DNA of 64,000 nucleotides from Candidatus Obscuribacter sp. (GCA_021772095.1 JADYXR010000075.1:1-64000), one strand, 5' to 3'. Shown: positions 18,801 to 27,706, counted from the first letter of the stretch. The notes: a model not told the origin generated them from the letters alone. A program made the numbers and translations.

Positions 18801-20200
18801 TAGATTACATAACCAAAAATCTAACGTTGAAAGGCCACCTCGTTTTGTTGATAGAAATATCCGAAAGCCTGGCAAGCAAAGGCAATTTGGCAGCGTTTGC
18901 TCAGCTCTCCAAAGAGATCGCAAACTCAGCGCAACTCGATGAATTGATTACCACCATCGACAATTTGATCGAAACGGATCACGAAGGCACCGATTTCGTC
19001 GTCACCTTGCTAAAGCGAATGCTCCAACATAAACAGGTCAACAAGGCAGCGAGAATTCTCCAACATTTATACAAGATCGAAAAACTCTCGCTGGCCTCTG
19101 GTCTTTCGAGCACACTTATGAGCACCGGTTTCCATCAATCTCTATTCGAGGAACTTCTCAAACAAGAAGATTTTTCGACAACCGGAGCATTGCTCGCTTG
19201 TTTGGCGCCCGAGATAAAAAACGAAGGGATGCTGCATTTCCTGGGGATCATGAAAGAAGGCGGCGTCTCCGACTCGAATTTCGCGCAAATAATTATTAAT
19301 GCGCTTGATGAACTGATGGCACGGATGGTGAAACTTCTTCCCGACGCAGAACACGTTGCGACGTTGGCGGGAACGATGGATGCCGCGCAAAAGCAACAGC
19401 TGGAGCGGCTCAACTCGACGATGATGGCATTGCATTATCTACGCTATTTCGTTTCAACTAAAAACGATGTCTTCCTCCTGCATGTCGCTCAATCGCTGAA
19501 GATCAAATGCATTGAGAGTTTCAACTCCACATATGATCCGCTGGTGGCGGCGTGGTGCCTACACGCCGCGCGCGAGAAGCAACAAAAACATTTGAATGCG
19601 GTGACGCTGCAGCTAGCTACGAATCGCATCAATAGTGCCCTCGATTTAGTGGTCGACCAGCTGCTGCACAATAACTTGGTCGACGCGCTTTATGGCATCA
19701 GTTCTTACATGGTGAATAACGGCTATCCAGAAAACGCCTTGCGAATAGCACTGCGGCTGGGCAAAGATTACATCTTCGAAGCGAAGACCATCACGACACA
19801 AATTATCAAATACACCAACGCCGAAACCTCGCTCGAGAACTTGATCGCGCAATGCGTGGAGGTCAACGACAAATTGGCGGACATGATCGTGCGGCAGCTA
19901 GCGTCCAGCGATCGGTCCACAACACTAAAAGGAATTGCGAACACGCTCGCCTTGTCAGGTAACGCCAAGGCACTGTCTCTGGTGCTAACGCAACTGGCAT
20001 CAACCGATGAAAATTTTCAGCAATTTGTTTCGCTCCTCGCTGAAAAATTACCAGAAGATCGCATAGACGTGCTCGGCGAGTGGTTAGTCGAAATGGGCAT
20101 GACCACAGTGATCAGGCGTCGAGTCACTGCATTGAAACGAGACGGCAAAACGGGATTGGTAGATCTCTGGGGGAAATTCCTACCAGAGAGCGAACGATAA
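15812..20200 (+). CDS. Atypical protein-kinase-like domain with long alpha-solenoid
   Basis: 1462 residues from a TTG start with GGGGA upstream. Residues about 40-300 form a kinase-like domain: a loop near 43-50, AVRCF where Arg62 stands in place of the usual Lys, the catalytic-loop pattern HGDLQHGN (155-162) and VDYD (174-176 carrying the Asp) in place of DFG. The same HGD..N / DxD pattern occurs in the kinase at 35677-37587. Residues about 325-390 are a Gly/Val/Asp low-complexity linker. Residues about 440-1460 are a continuous series of helical pairs, TPR- or HEAT-like (..EATELFDKGEYEKAAKVFLDVF.. is TPR-like). The protein lacks membrane segments and is probably a cytoplasmic scaffold or regulator. 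Whether it phosphorylates anything is unproven. Confidence 0.75.
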   Translation: MNNWPTPQEFNEAIQTPQLCFSDADLKNTRILLNPLGLPKSATGAFASVYKATNGSTSWAVRCFLSNRPEMSARYQHISDFVLFDNLDSTVDFHYLAEGVRVKGHWYPCLKMVWVEGPTLDQYVEVNYKNSEKMTALLKSFHQMVGELEGAGIGHGDLQHGNIIVTDQGLRLVDYDALFVPALKGLKSLEFGHPNYQHPQRTENDYDTEVDHFSCWLIHTSLLSLAIDPSLYRSLGGGDESLIFKRKDLTDPENSAVFAALLAHDSDHIKEAAHLLRRMLWAAPNTIPYLGAPLEVLDKLPQERLLKAAVGAASQSRTDGAANDATGEIAASSNGDGDGDGVGGVGVGGVGVGEAESGSGGNGRTSGHTSGHKSAASKPANAEELHSIWGDDADDDGVKRSQASLHFASGYDAIAASSLERKTMTRKPATKLRQLTQGTFRAGVQARDRIKKMAEKLEQSTLPANWSNRKYTEATELFDKGEYEKAAKVFLDVFKQLDENRNGKSYFDVAIFLGSSFSLCGNPGIAGNYFVVAYNYAKRQDRELQLPRAGLALALSKYEEQETTAWKFLDDNPRAVASLSEVIYDQMSNPYFARTVTYKMLRDYAVRMVNNQHFHGDSFSDAFSDAVDSAWIVLQNIMREDPNFNDESLIESFILLAGRLLLVNKAARAKEMLFRLAENCDSYGFPELAKTAKFCGATVLNSVPNLQYDALEILSSLGHMSTAELTKVATAAGAFIEHRAVLQLLLTISKTFEQMGNPAEAKDALKVACRVCANSDAAFVESIVAALDVFHTQTISDCLNESYLSPICDPEILSAFISFVSDSSYSRVQSVLLDYYIATNDVTPLADLLSILATRADTRSFAEILSTERSIAPIVNEAADMTIENLCTTITGGKSPVPPGDFASFPWHKYTASLNALDNFRVLFKLTKNHRRSDQLLALFADNCYSEIVEQWFLQLVAANNYDRYYNLAHDLATASYAGALERLISQLVRHEHLSVVDYITKNLTLKGHLVLLIEISESLASKGNLAAFAQLSKEIANSAQLDELITTIDNLIETDHEGTDFVVTLLKRMLQHKQVNKAARILQHLYKIEKLSLASGLSSTLMSTGFHQSLFEELLKQEDFSTTGALLACLAPEIKNEGMLHFLGIMKEGGVSDSNFAQIIINALDELMARMVKLLPDAEHVATLAGTMDAAQKQQLERLNSTMMALHYLRYFVSTKNDVFLLHVAQSLKIKCIESFNSTYDPLVAAWCLHAAREKQQKHLNAVTLQLATNRINSALDLVVDQLLHNNLVDALYGISSYMVNNGYPENALRIALRLGKDYIFEAKTITTQIIKYTNAETSLENLIAQCVEVNDKLADMIVRQLASSDRSTTLKGIANTLALSGNAKALSLVLTQLASTDENFQQFVSLLAEKLPEDRIDVLGEWLVEMGMTTVIRRRVTALKRDGKTGLVDLWGKFLPESER
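16811..16872 (+). repeat. Purine-rich GGAGAT / GGAGTTGGT tandem repeats in the kinase-solenoid gene
   Basis: Three GGAGAT units followed by two to three copies of an 18-base GGAGTTGGTGGAGTTGGA unit. They code the Gly/Asp and Gly/Val linker that joins the kinase-like domain to the solenoid. Confidence 0.8.
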
Positions 20201-20228
20201 TAGCAGGTCGGCCGCGGGTGGCGGCAAA

Positions 20229-22541
20229 TTAAGATTGCTCTTGTTTTTTTGGTGGCGCCTTAAGAAGCACGCGGCCGTTCGGCATTCTACGCGTAACCTT
20301 GCGATCATCGAAGTATGCCAATAATGCCATAGCGTACTTGCGTGACGAGCCAATCGCTTCGCGAAAATCTCCGGGGTTGATGTTTCGATGTTTATTCCAG
20401 ATGGAAACCAGGGCTTCATGCGCTTTGAGGATAGATTCGGAACTCGAGGCAAATTCGTAATTGATTAGCGCGGCGCGTCCTTCTTTCTCTAGCTGAACTA
20501 ATCCCTCGAGAACGTCTTTTTTATCGATGCCGGCCTGCTCTGCGATGTCTTCGATTTCCAAGCAAAAATTGGAGTCTAGAACATCAGAGACCATCGAGGC
20601 GTAGGCCGCGACTGTGCCATCAACGGCGTCACCTGCGGCTGCGGCGGACGGCAGTGCAAGGCGTTCTTCGTTTTTGATAATGCGATTGCTGGTGAGCAAC
20701 TCTTTGACGATTGCTTGAAAAATTGCTCGGTCAACTAGAGGTGCGATTTCGACTCGCAACGTTTCTTGTGAAATGGATGCGTCGCGACTGCCAGTTGCTT
20801 CAGCCTTCTGAAGAGCTTCTAGGATTTTATCGACAAGGTCTTGTTTCTCATCTCGAGTTATATAGCGATCGTCGACTTTCTCGATCTGCCCTTCTGTCGC
20901 CAGTTTCGCCATGATGTCGCGTCGTTCGAAATCAGGGAGAAGAGCGTCGATCAGATCTTTTCCAACGCTTCGTTGTGGTGCCAGATTTATTAGTTCGAGT
21001 GTGGCAGCTGCAAGATCGCCGCGGCAGATCTTCTCTGTTAGCGGCTTCAACATCGCGCGTGACAGCCAACGTGGACGAGTCGTCATCAGGATTTCACCAC
21101 CGGCAATACCGTAGTCACCGTACCGGATGATGTACTTTTCTCCGGGTCCGGCAATTAGCGGTTCGGTGAGAACCAGCTGCCCAACCAGAGGCTGACGCAA
21201 GTTTGCGTGATTTGCGTTCCTTGCATGGCTGGCGATTGTGTTGCCGGCGCTTGCGTTGCTGGCGCTTGCGTTGCTGGCGAGGCTGGCATTGGTTGCGTGG
21301 TTTGCTAGGTCCTGTGTTTTAGATGACTTTCCGTCGGTACGCTCCCCACTGACGTTAGTGCTCTTATCACCTTTACCGCCGTTGCCGTCTTCAATCGCAT
21401 CAGATCGATCAGATGAAACATTCGCACTCGTCGTGTCTTCATCCAAATCACCGATTGGTTGAATCCATCGCAAGAACGCGTATCTTTCAGCGGTTCCATG
21501 GTAGAAGCGCACGCTCTGCGGTTTCAGACCCTCGCCGGAAACGTCATTCGATGCTTCCAATCCGCCGAGATCTGTGATTTGCACAATCAACGTATCGACG
21601 GCCGCGGTGTCATCGCCGACGACGGCGTGCCCTCTTTCAATCCGTTTATTTTCTTTGAGTGCAAGATTAATAGCCAGTCGCTGACCCGGATTCGCGCGTT
21701 CGAGTTTATGATTGAACGTTTGCAATCCGCGAACTCGTGCTCCGATGGACCCTGGTTGCACGCGAATTTCATCGCCGACTTTGATAATGCCTTTAGTGAG
21801 AGTGCCCGTTACAACGGCGCCATGACCGGCTTTTGAGAACACTCTATCGATCGAAAGAAAGGACGGCAACAATTTTCCTGACGAATCATGTTTGCGATCT
21901 CGCAGCGGCATCGACAATACATGTTTCACTATCGCGTCTTTGAGTGCAGCAGTTGTCTTATCGCTTGCGCAGCTGAATTCAACCGTTTCAAGCACCTTGA
22001 TGCCGAAGCGTTCCAGAAAATCTTCCGTTTCTGTTATCGCCAATTCTTTTTGATCTTCGTCAGCAAGATCGATTTTATTGATTACAAGAATGCACTCGCG
22101 CACACCAAGCAAAGTCAAGATCTTCACGTGTTGAACAGTTTGCGGCATCACTCCTTCATCGGCTGCCACCACAATTAGTGCCATGTCCATGCCACCAACT
22201 CCGGCGAGCATGTTTTTCAAAAACTTTCCGTGACCGGGCACATCGACAAAACCAATCACTAACTCTGATTTGGCAGTCAACGCGTCGCCCAATCCGTCCT
22301 CGAAACGTTGCAATTGCGAAGCACCGGATTTCTGCACGTCCTCTCTTGACACGCGCATGTGAGCGAAACCCAGATCAATAGTCATCTGGCGCTCTTTCTC
22401 TTCCTTCAGACGATCCGGATCCATTCCGGTCAACGCTCTTAACACACTGGTTTTACCGTGATCGACGTGGCCGGCGGTCGCCAACGTGAAGTGCAAGGTG
22501 CCTATGGGCTCTGTGTTTTGAGGATTATTTTCGGTCGACAT
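20229..22541 (-). CDS. selB: Selenocysteine-specific elongation factor
   Basis: SelB is the EF-Tu-like GTPase that brings Sec-tRNA to UGA codons marked by a SECIS hairpin. Seen: G1 GHVDHGKT (24-31), the MTIDLGFA switch segment, G3 DVPGHGKF, G4 NKID, the [17 protein letters not shown] start of domain II, and C-terminal winged-helix repeats ending in [18 protein letters not shown]. The family is usually 610-650 residues; here 770, because a Ser/Asn/Ala-rich insert (about residues 370-450, [11 protein letters not shown]-like) sits between the beta domains. selA, selD and tRNA-Sec are not in the window. The gene is convergent with the kinase-solenoid gene. Confidence 0.93.
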   Translation of the reverse strand: MSTENNPQNTEPIGTLHFTLATAGHVDHGKTSVLRALTGMDPDRLKEEKERQMTIDLGFAHMRVSREDVQKSGASQLQRFEDGLGDALTAKSELVIGFVDVPGHGKFLKNMLAGVGGMDMALIVVAADEGVMPQTVQHVKILTLLGVRECILVINKIDLADEDQKELAITETEDFLERFGIKVLETVEFSCASDKTTAALKDAIVKHVLSMPLRDRKHDSSGKLLPSFLSIDRVFSKAGHGAVVTGTLTKGIIKVGDEIRVQPGSIGARVRGLQTFNHKLERANPGQRLAINLALKENKRIERGHAVVGDDTAAVDTLIVQITDLGGLEASNDVSGEGLKPQSVRFYHGTAERYAFLRWIQPIGDLDEDTTSANVSSDRSDAIEDGNGGKGDKSTNVSGERTDGKSSKTQDLANHATNASLASNASASNASAGNTIASHARNANHANLRQPLVGQLVLTEPLIAGPGEKYIIRYGDYGIAGGEILMTTRPRWLSRAMLKPLTEKICRGDLAAATLELINLAPQRSVGKDLIDALLPDFERRDIMAKLATEGQIEKVDDRYITRDEKQDLVDKILEALQKAEATGSRDASISQETLRVEIAPLVDRAIFQAIVKELLTSNRIIKNEERLALPSAAAAGDAVDGTVAAYASMVSDVLDSNFCLEIEDIAEQAGIDKKDVLEGLVQLEKEGRAALINYEFASSSESILKAHEALVSIWNKHRNINPGDFREAIGSSRKYAMALLAYFDDRKVTRRMPNGRVLLKAPPKKQEQS

Positions 22542-22658
22542 AGTTTTTTCTACGCATTGAAGAATATTAGTTTACTCCAACCGTGAGAGTTTCCTAACGG
22601 CAACGGGCTTACGAAAGAGTAGAATCTAGCCGCGGTGCGACTGGACGAGGTATTCATA

Positions 22659-23297
22659 GTGCTCCATCAATATATAGACCCGGTTCTAGAATGGATCAGG
22701 AACGGCGTCGAGCAAGGCGGTTACTGGGCCGTGTTGATCATGATGGCGATTGAGTCTGCGAACATTCCGCTGCCGAGTGAAGCAATCATGCCGACCGCGG
22801 GAATTCTCGTCCAGCAAGGAAAGATGGACATTCACCTTGCCGCGTTGGCTGGCGCAGTCGGCTGCCTGGTCGGGTCGATTCCTTCGTACTTCCTTGGTAT
22901 GTGGGGCGGCAGACCGTTTCTCGAAAAATACGGGCGCTACTTCCTTCTAAAAAGGAAGGAATTGGACCTTGCAGAAAAGTGGGTCGACAAACACGGCGAC
23001 ATCGTTTTCTTCATCTGCAGAATGTTGCCCGTTGTCAGAACCTTCATCTCCTTTCCAGCCGGGGTTCTCAAAGCGCACTTCTTGATGTTCTGCGTTTATA
23101 CCTTTATCGGATCGCTGGTGTGGTGCTATTTCCTGACATGGGTCGGCATCAAGTTCGGCGAGAACATGGAAATCTTCAGAGACTACTGGCACAAATTCGA
23201 CATCGCCATTGTGCTGTTCTGCGTAGCCGGTTTCGGTTACTACCTCTATCACCATCTCAAACCCGAAAAGCCGAGTGCCGCTCCTGAAGCCGAGTAA
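22659..23297 (+). CDS. DedA/SNARE-associated (VTT) family membrane protein
   Basis: Polytopic inner-membrane protein of the DedA family, implicated in undecaprenyl-phosphate or phospholipid flipping. Seen: ESANIPLPSEAIMPTAGIL, the GCLVGSIPSYFLGMWGGR segment, and FICRMLPVVRTFISFPAGVLK with the conserved Arg residues of the re-entrant loops. About 212 residues. GTG at 22659 is chosen because GAGGT lies eight bases upstream; an upstream in-frame GTG at 22635 is the alternative. Divergent from selB. A terminator hairpin follows the stop. Confidence 0.9.
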   Translation: MLHQYIDPVLEWIRNGVEQGGYWAVLIMMAIESANIPLPSEAIMPTAGILVQQGKMDIHLAALAGAVGCLVGSIPSYFLGMWGGRPFLEKYGRYFLLKRKELDLAEKWVDKHGDIVFFICRMLPVVRTFISFPAGVLKAHFLMFCVYTFIGSLVWCYFLTWVGIKFGENMEIFRDYWHKFDIAIVLFCVAGFGYYLYHHLKPEKPSAAPEAE

Positions 23298-23325
23298 GAA
23301 CGATTAGAGAAATACATTGAGATAG

Positions 23326-23358
23326 CCGAGCGGATGCAGTTCCGCTCGGTTATTGCTT
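23326..23358 (+). terminator. Rho-independent terminator after the DedA gene
   Basis: CCGAGCGGA (23326-23334) pairs with TCCGCTCGG (23341-23349) around a six-base loop and is followed by TTATTGCTTT. Confidence 0.85.
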
Positions 23359-23413
23359 TGGCGGCGCGTCTTCGAAGACCAAACCCTACCAACAATCTTC
23401 TGGGTTTAGTCCT

Positions 23414-23566
23414 CAATCATTGAAAGCTGGGTCCAGTGCCCAATGATTGAAAACTATGTCTAGTCTTCAATCATCGAAATCTGGGTCCAGTTCCCAATCA
23501 TTGAAACTGTGTCTAGTCTTCAATCATTGAAATCTGAGTCTAGTCCTCAATCATTGAAAACTGAAC
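23414..23566. repeat. 27-bp tandem repeat, five units plus a partial one
   Basis: Units start at 23414, 23441, 23468, 23495 (one base short), 23521 and 23548 (partial). Consensus begins CAATCATTGAAA, then CTGgGTC(C/T)AGT and two to three variable bases. There are no spacers between units, so it is not a CRISPR. It lies between a terminator and the 3' end of the leftward RHH-like gene and is non-coding on both strands as far as can be seen. Confidence 0.9.
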
Positions 23567-23567
23567 G

Positions 23568-24032
23568 TTAATCTTTGCCTTTGCGATATTGCCTGCGTCG
23601 AGTGCTCTGGCGGATGTCGAGCAGTTCTTCGAGTAATTTGTCGTGCTCGGGGCCATCCCAGCGTTTGAGCCAGGCGTCGATTGCGGCTTGTATCATGCCG
23701 CTTTTGTCGGGCGAGTGTGAGCCGTAGAGTTTTTTGAGTTCGAGCCAGATGGATTGCAGCGCGGCTAGTTGGTCTGATGGCAACTTGATTGTGTACGCCA
23801 CGTAATTCTTAGCCTTGACGCGCTCGGCAGGCGGCTTTGAGGATTTGTCGTTGGAGTCGTTGGGCTGACTTTCGTCGTCATTCATTTCGGGTGCATCGGC
23901 TTCCAGATTGCGTTCGTAACGACGCTCACCACCCTGGCGAGGATTTCTCGCGTTACGAGTGGCTTCAAGACCTGGCGACTGCGTGGGACGCTCGTCCCTG
24001 TCGCGTTTTTCGATTTCCGATTTTTCCAACAT
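23568..24032 (-). CDS. Small DNA-binding candidate, ribbon-helix-helix-like C-terminus
   Basis: About 154 residues from ATG 24032, which has GGAG six bases upstream. The first ~75 residues are charged, disordered and Arg/Asp/Asn-rich. Then YVAYTIKLPSDQLAALQSIW, LKKLYGSHSPDKSGMIQAAIDAWLKRW gives strand, helix, turn, helix, which fits an RHH fold. It ends in a basic tail (RRRQYRKGKD). No toxin-like partner is adjacent. A DNA-binding role is inferred. Its 3' end touches the 27-bp repeat array. Confidence 0.6.
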   Translation of the reverse strand: MLEKSEIEKRDRDERPTQSPGLEATRNARNPRQGGERRYERNLEADAPEMNDDESQPNDSNDKSSKPPAERVKAKNYVAYTIKLPSDQLAALQSIWLELKKLYGSHSPDKSGMIQAAIDAWLKRWDGPEHDKLLEELLDIRQSTRRRQYRKGKD

Positions 24033-24229
24033 ACTCAACTCCAGCACTCAATTGTACAGGTAAGAAGAGGCAACGAAGTGTTTCATTGCGGGCATCGTTT
24101 TTAAACTTCTTTGCCGTACCTATGGGAAGATTCCCATCTTTCGCTTTCCTTTTTGCGTTTTTTCGCGCACAATCTGTTTATTACGAACAAGGCATGTGAG
24201 GCGAGCCCTACTGCGGATCTCGAGCATTA

Positions 24230-24916
24230 ATGATTCAAGAAGCTATTAGACTAATTATTCAAAGAATTTTCCGCGACAAGATCCTTATGGGTCTGGTCTT
24301 CATTGGTATTGCGGCTATCTTTATGACAAGCGCAAGTGAGACCAGCGAAAACAAATCGAAAAATACTGAAGAGAAGTTGCCACCGGGCGCGATGATGCCG
24401 TCGGCGCACCAACCTGGTCAACAGCCGCATGCAGCAGCTGTGACGCCGCCGCATCCACAATCGGCGCAAGCACAGCCCACAGCCCCACCACCAGTGGCTC
24501 TAGAGCCCAACACCGCCAGCGATTTCGTGAAGTGGTGGATTGGCGGAGCGATGGATTTCCAGGCTACGACTGCGAAGAAGAATCACGATCAAGCATTGAT
24601 GTGGATGACTCCTGAAGCTCAGGACACGTTCAAGCAAGCATTTTGGAACGACGCCATGGCTGATGGCATCAGCAACGGCAGACTGGTAGCGGCTTTCCAA
24701 CCGGTTTCGATTGGCGCTCAGGCGATCAATCCCGATGGATCAGTCGTCGTATCGATGAAAGGCTCGCTGGTGTTACAAGTGAGCGGCCAACCAGCCGACA
24801 CTCGCCAAGTGGTAACCGACTTCCTTGTAAAGAAGGAAGCTGAAGGTCTGCGAATCGCCGCCATTTGCAATCGAAGCTATCAACAGGCTCAATCACCGAT
24901 GGCTTATTCATATTAA
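24230..24916 (+). CDS. Bitopic membrane protein with NTF2/VirB8-like outer domain (tentative)
   Basis: 228 residues. One membrane segment (residues about 18-34), then a Pro/Ala/Gln-rich linker to about residue 90, then a ~130-residue globular part (ASDFVKWWIGGAMDF... DQALMWMTPEAQ... VSMKGSLVLQVSG... GLRIAAIC). The order of helix, 'fv..al..m.pea...f', then strands with 'G.l.l.v' resembles the NTF2-like fold of VirB8/TraE-type conjugation proteins. No other conjugation gene is present, so the similarity may be of fold only. No recognised catalytic motif. Real gene by composition and length. Confidence 0.6.
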   Translation: MIQEAIRLIIQRIFRDKILMGLVFIGIAAIFMTSASETSENKSKNTEEKLPPGAMMPSAHQPGQQPHAAAVTPPHPQSAQAQPTAPPPVALEPNTASDFVKWWIGGAMDFQATTAKKNHDQALMWMTPEAQDTFKQAFWNDAMADGISNGRLVAAFQPVSIGAQAINPDGSVVVSMKGSLVLQVSGQPADTRQVVTDFLVKKEAEGLRIAAICNRSYQQAQSPMAYSY

Positions 24917-25108
24917 AAGCGAAATTGTCGTGTCTTGAAAACCGCGCGCGTTCAGGGTTTCGGGATATGTATCCGAGCTTAAACCTGTGCACGCAGACAG
25001 CTTCCCCGCTCGCCCGGGTGTGGTAGTATTATTTTCAAGAAACCGGTTGATGAACTAGTCCTCAAGGGCTGTAAATTGTCGCCCGGTAGCTGATTCGTCA
25101 GCGCCTAC

Positions 25109-25181
<73 letters not shown>

Positions 25182-25291
25182 CTCTTTTCAAAACGAATAA
25201 TCGCCAATGATGGCAGATGTGCGTGCCACCACCGGTGGAGCCATGCGATCATGCTCAAGATTCGGCGTGCTATCGCGCCCGAAAATTCGCT

Positions 25292-25401
25292 GTCCCATAT
25301 ATGGGACGAAATCCAGTCATTTTGTCCCATATCGCATATGTGGGAATGGCCCATATATGGGACAAAATTCGATGTTCTTGTTTTTGTCCCATATATGGGA
25401 A
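25292..25401. repeat. Array of four GTCCCATATATGGGAC palindromes
   Basis: A perfect 16-bp palindrome at 25292-25307, an imperfect version around 25323-25345 (extra CGC in the centre), one at 25348-25363 (first bases GG) and one at 25386-25401 (last base A). It lies in the 280 bases between tRNA-Phe and the 3' end of the leftward zinc-ribbon gene. The copies could be binding sites for a dimeric regulator or small hairpin repeats. No regulator is identified. Confidence 0.85.
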
Positions 25402-25465
25402 TTCACACGAAGAGGTCTGCGATTTGCGCATTGCGTTGAGTTGCGCATCGCGGCTCGCAGTTCAC

Positions 25466-25876
25466 TTACGCTTCAAATTGCGGGAATACCTCTGGATCTT
25501 CATCTTCGAAGAGTGCGACCGGAACCGGGACTTGCTTTGCGGAATGATTGCCGACATCGGTTCCGCATGCGTAGCAGAAGTTGGCAACCTCCGGCATTTG
25601 CGTTCCGCATTCGCGGCAGACTTTCATGTGCGCGAGGATTCGATACGGTTGCGAATCGCCGCAGTGCGAACAGTAGCTGTCAGTCACTCGAACAGGCGCC
25701 GCGCAGCGCGCGCACACAAGTTGGTGAAGCTTTTCCGTCCCCGCGTCGCCGCTGCGTTCTTCGCGTTCTAAAATCAGCCGGCTGCGGCCGCAACGCCGAC
25801 AGAATCTGGCGCTCTGGCGGTTCTCCGCTTCGCAAATCGGACAAATGAATATTTCTTCTGTTTGTTCTTCCGGCAT
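25466..25876 (-). CDS. Protein with three zinc ribbons
   Basis: 136 residues with three paired-cysteine ribbons: CPIC...CRRC (near residues 12-30), CARC...CSHC (near 55-72) and CREC...CYAC (near 87-105), followed by an acidic tail. Zinc binding is clear from spacing. Such double-zinc-ribbon proteins act in protein or nucleic acid contacts, but no specific role can be given. A rightward frame covering the same DNA (25207-25848) is rejected because the Cys pairs are so regular on this strand. Confidence 0.85.
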   Translation of the reverse strand: MPEEQTEEIFICPICEAENRQSARFCRRCGRSRLILEREERSGDAGTEKLHQLVCARCAAPVRVTDSYCSHCGDSQPYRILAHMKVCRECGTQMPEVANFCYACGTDVGNHSAKQVPVPVALFEDEDPEVFPQFEA

Positions 25877-25956
25877 CTTTGTTTGTGCAAATGTACTTAT
25901 GAAATTGTATGTGAATAATGAAACTCATAACACAAAGCGTTATCTTATAAATTGCC

Positions 25957-27678
25957 ATGGCAATTGTCATGGGAATCCCGGTGGGCATTTTGAAAAACAA
26001 AGTTTTGTGCGACCAAGAAAAAAGCAATAAAGAACAGAACGGCAGAGAAAACAACGACCGCGAAAACAGCGCCACAGGAAACAGCGCCACAGAAAACAGG
26101 GACACCGAAAACAGCGCCACAACAAACAGCGCCACAACAAACAGCGCCACAACAAACAGCGCCACCGAAATCAGCGACCGAGCCAACAGTTACTCGAGTA
26201 AATCCGGGCATGTCGCTGTTGCGATTCTTGCACTATGTCTGGTGCTTTTCAGCGCTGGTAATCTAAACAAAGCGATCGCGCAATCGGCACCAACTGACGT
26301 CTTTTTGATCAAACCTTATATCCAACTCGGCGATCAACCGAAATTACAAAAATCAGAATCGATGGACATCCTCTGGTTTCCCAACTCTCCAACAGATGAT
26401 GTCAAAGATTGGAAACTCGAATTCGATTGTTCCAAACAATCAAAATGGCAAACCGGAAAAATTGTAGAAACAAAACGCATAGGCTCGCTGGGTGGTCAAT
26501 CGTTCTTTCGCTACACCGGACGCGTCACCGGTTTAAAACCTGGAGAATCTTTTGTCTACAGGCTTTCCAAAGGCGGCAAACAAGTATTCCAGGCTGGTGC
26601 CATGGCTCGGAAGAGTGAAAAACAACCGTTCCGATTTGCTGTTGTTGGAGACGTTGGTGCTGGATCCGACGGTCAAAAAGAAGTTGTTTTTCAAATGCTG
26701 AAACAGAAACCAGACTTTTTGCTCATACCTGGAGACATAGTCTACAACTGCGGTTTAGTATCGGAATATCTGCAACGATTCTTTCCGATCATGAATTGTG
26801 ATACCAATTCACCAAAAGTAGGCGCACCATTTATGCGTTCTATTTTAACGCTCGCGTCAATCGGCAATCACGACATCGCACTTGCGAACGCCTGGGAAGG
26901 AACCGATTTCACCCGGTTTCCCGATGCTCTCGGTTACTATCTTTTATTTTCACAACCCTGCAATGGTCCAAGCAAAGTCGTCAACGGAAAAAATTCCACA
27001 CGCATCGTCGGCAACGCACAAAACCAACTCGGCTTCATAAGAGCCGCCGGCAAGACCTTCCCCGCGATGTCCAACTTCTCATACGATTATGGCAATTCGC
27101 ACTGGGTCGTTCTTGATGGCAATCCTTATATGGATTGGACGGATAAGAAAACGCGTGACTGGGTCGACAGAGATCTCGAAAACGCCAAGTCCGCAACCTG
27201 GAAATTCGCGGCTTTCCATCAGCCCGGGTTCAGCGTCGACGCGGCTCACGCGACCGAGCAACGGATGAGATTACTGTCCGACATTTTCGAAAAGCACAAT
27301 GTCGATATCGTGTTCAGTGGACACGCGCATTGTTACCAACGTTCGTACCCTTTAAAATTTACTCCTGACTGGAAAAGTATCAAAGGCACTTACCACGACT
27401 CAGTTGCCGGAACTTTTGCGCTCGACAAGAAATACGACGGCAGTGTTCAAAAAACACCAAACGGCATCATCTACATTGTCACCGGTGGTGGTGGCGCGGG
27501 ATTGTATGCTCGCGGCGTCAATGATGTAAAAGCACCTTTCATGGACAAATACGTTTATGCTCATAGCTTCACTTTGTGTGACGCTAACGACAAATCTCTA
27601 AAAGTTTCGCAAGTTTCAACCGACGGAAAGCTGCTTGATCAATTCACTCTAACGAAAGCTCTCGTCAAATCGCGCTAG
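25957..27678 (+). CDS. Exported metallophosphoesterase, purple-acid-phosphatase-like
   Basis: 573 residues. An odd N-terminal stretch (about 20-80) is rich in Asn/Ser/Thr with repeated NSATT units; then a hydrophobic segment (about 85-107) ending AIAQS, likely a signal peptide or anchor. An Fn3-like domain follows (about 110-215), then the metallophosphoesterase domain with VVGDVGAG, PGDIVYN, GNHDIA, FHQPGF and FSGHAHCYQR, the full set of metal and phosphate ligands. It is probably periplasmic or surface-bound. The far N-terminal start (ATG 25957) has no ribosome-binding site, so the true start may lie closer to the hydrophobic segment. Confidence 0.87.
   Translation: MAIVMGIPVGILKNKVLCDQEKSNKEQNGRENNDRENSATGNSATENRDTENSATTNSATTNSATTNSATEISDRANSYSSKSGHVAVAILALCLVLFSAGNLNKAIAQSAPTDVFLIKPYIQLGDQPKLQKSESMDILWFPNSPTDDVKDWKLEFDCSKQSKWQTGKIVETKRIGSLGGQSFFRYTGRVTGLKPGESFVYRLSKGGKQVFQAGAMARKSEKQPFRFAVVGDVGAGSDGQKEVVFQMLKQKPDFLLIPGDIVYNCGLVSEYLQRFFPIMNCDTNSPKVGAPFMRSILTLASIGNHDIALANAWEGTDFTRFPDALGYYLLFSQPCNGPSKVVNGKNSTRIVGNAQNQLGFIRAAGKTFPAMSNFSYDYGNSHWVVLDGNPYMDWTDKKTRDWVDRDLENAKSATWKFAAFHQPGFSVDAAHATEQRMRLLSDIFEKHNVDIVFSGHAHCYQRSYPLKFTPDWKSIKGTYHDSVAGTFALDKKYDGSVQKTPNGIIYIVTGGGGAGLYARGVNDVKAPFMDKYVYAHSFTLCDANDKSLKVSQVSTDGKLLDQFTLTKALVKSR
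26064..26168 (+). repeat. 15-bp tandem repeats coding NSATT in the phosphoesterase N-terminus
   Basis: The unit AACAGCGCCACAACA occurs at 26109, 26124 and 26139, and in altered form at 26154. Further degenerate copies lie upstream from about 26064. Confidence 0.85.
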
Positions 27679-27706
27679 AATCTAGCGGCGTCCAACCAAT
27701 CACAAA

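Noticed and set aside
23414-23566. Possible CRISPR array
   Set aside because: The 27-bp units are directly joined, with no spacers and no cas genes nearby.
24230-24916. Conjugation (type IV secretion) locus
   Set aside because: Only one protein with a VirB8-like fold pattern and no other VirB/Tra gene in the neighbourhood.
25207-25848. 213-residue rightward frame
   Set aside because: It runs across the palindromes and opposite the zinc-ribbon gene, whose regular Cys pairs show the leftward strand to be coding.
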